From assembly GCA_964462295.1 (NCBI GenBank), contig CAYWXH010000089.1, positions 1 to 6,461 of the forward strand: DNA of 6,461 nt, in the 5' to 3' direction. The notes beneath the pieces are model-generated. The model ran no database searches, was not told the DNA's origin, and saw nothing but the letters and a program-made list of their open reading frames with translations. This DNA is from JALVIU01 sp964462295. GTDB lineage: Bacteria > Atribacterota > JALVIU01. Numbering within the stretch: position 1 is the stretch's first letter; each line of letters opens with the position of its first letter. Below, in pieces: positions 6,281-6,461 of the stretch. A program made the translations under genes and the position numbers.

Positions 6281-6404
6281 TCATTGCGAGGAGGGACGGT
6301 TTTTGTCCCGACGTGGCAATCTCTGGTGCCCAGAAAATCGAACGGACGGGAATGAGGGGTCCAAAAGAGAGATTGCCACGCACCCTTCGGGTGCTCGCAA
6401 TGAC
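6281..6404. repeat. Palindromic repeat element, intact copy of a second subtype
   Basis: The outer arms are TCATTGCGAG (6281-6290) and CTCGCAATGA (6394-6403). The inner arms are CGTGGCAATCTCT and AGAGATTGCCACG (6368-6380). The side hairpins are GGGAC/GTCCC (6293-6297, 6305-6309) and CACCC/GGGTG (6381-6385, 6389-6393). The central part keeps CTCTGGTGCCCA and AAAAGAGAGATTGC in common with the copy at 11-126, so homology extends beyond the arms. The inner-arm variant (GTGGCAATC instead of GAAGCAATC) is compensated on both sides, which argues that the paired structure is conserved. Confidence 0.85.
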
Positions 6405-6432
6405 AAGGGAAAGAGCGAAGCCTCGCAATGAC
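6394..6432. repeat. Tandem copy of right-end motif after the second element
   Basis: CTCGCAATGAC occurs at 6394-6404 and again at 6422-6432, a 28-bp period, with a purine-rich spacer (aagggaaagagcgaagc). This is the same arrangement seen at 116-181. Confidence 0.75.
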
Positions 6433-6448
6433 AAAATCGTTGGCGCGC

Positions 6449-6461
6449 AGATTGCTTCGGC
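6449..6461. repeat. Right inner arm of a further repeat copy, cut by the window end
   Basis: CAGATTGCTTCGGC matches the right inner arm at 87-99 of the upstream element except at its first bases. It complements GAAGCAATCT at 6239-6248. It could be the second half of the 6209 element, split by the nested copy at 6281-6404. The rest lies outside the window. Confidence 0.6.

Noticed and set aside
6077..6434. Three overlapping reading frames on both strands (66, 99 and 78 residues)
   Set aside because: They are translations of the downstream repeat cluster, with repeat-derived peptides such as LLAMT and CHCEE. One begins inside the operon terminator. No ribosome binding site or protein-like composition is seen.

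Overview
The window holds one compact five-gene operon on the + strand (about 313-6048). It is flanked on both sides by GC-richer, non-coding palindromic repeats of a single family. The genes are AT-rich, with heavy use of ATA (Ile), AGA (Arg) and Lys/Glu codons. They encode an RND-type inner-membrane exporter, Sec-secreted periplasmic and outer-membrane proteins, and a TetR regulator. This points to a low-GC bacterium with two membranes. The sequence alone does not fix the phylum; Deferribacterota-, Nitrospirota- or Desulfurella-like lineages are possible, but that is a guess.

Layout: 1-181 is a palindromic repeat (11-126) followed by extra tandem copies of its right-end motif. 182-312 is an AT-rich control region. 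It has a consensus promoter (TTGACA, 18 bp, TATAAT) and two related palindromic boxes, one between the -35 and -10 and one just past the expected transcription start. Then follow: an RND/MMPL-like exporter of the HAE3 (COG1033) type (313-3102); a periplasmic LolA-like protein of the 'outer membrane lipoprotein-sorting' type (3089-3859); a GC-rich hairpin (3858-3881); an unrecognised small membrane protein (3897-4244); an outer-membrane beta-barrel with DUF1302-like features (4246-5475); and a TetR regulator (5476-6048). A strong intrinsic terminator lies at 6062-6105. The rest, 6151-6461, is a cluster of intact, partial and apparently nested copies of the flanking repeat.

Working model (inference): the operon encodes an envelope-spanning path for a hydrophobic or amphiphilic molecule. 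The RND protein would move the substrate out of the inner membrane, the LolA-like protein would carry it across the periplasm, and the beta-barrel would receive or release it at the outer membrane. The 115-residue membrane protein would be an accessory part. The usual RND partners, a membrane-fusion adaptor and a TolC-type duct, are absent here. The TetR protein most likely represses its own operon by binding the two boxes at the promoter, with release by the substrate or a related ligand. The substrate cannot be read from the sequence.
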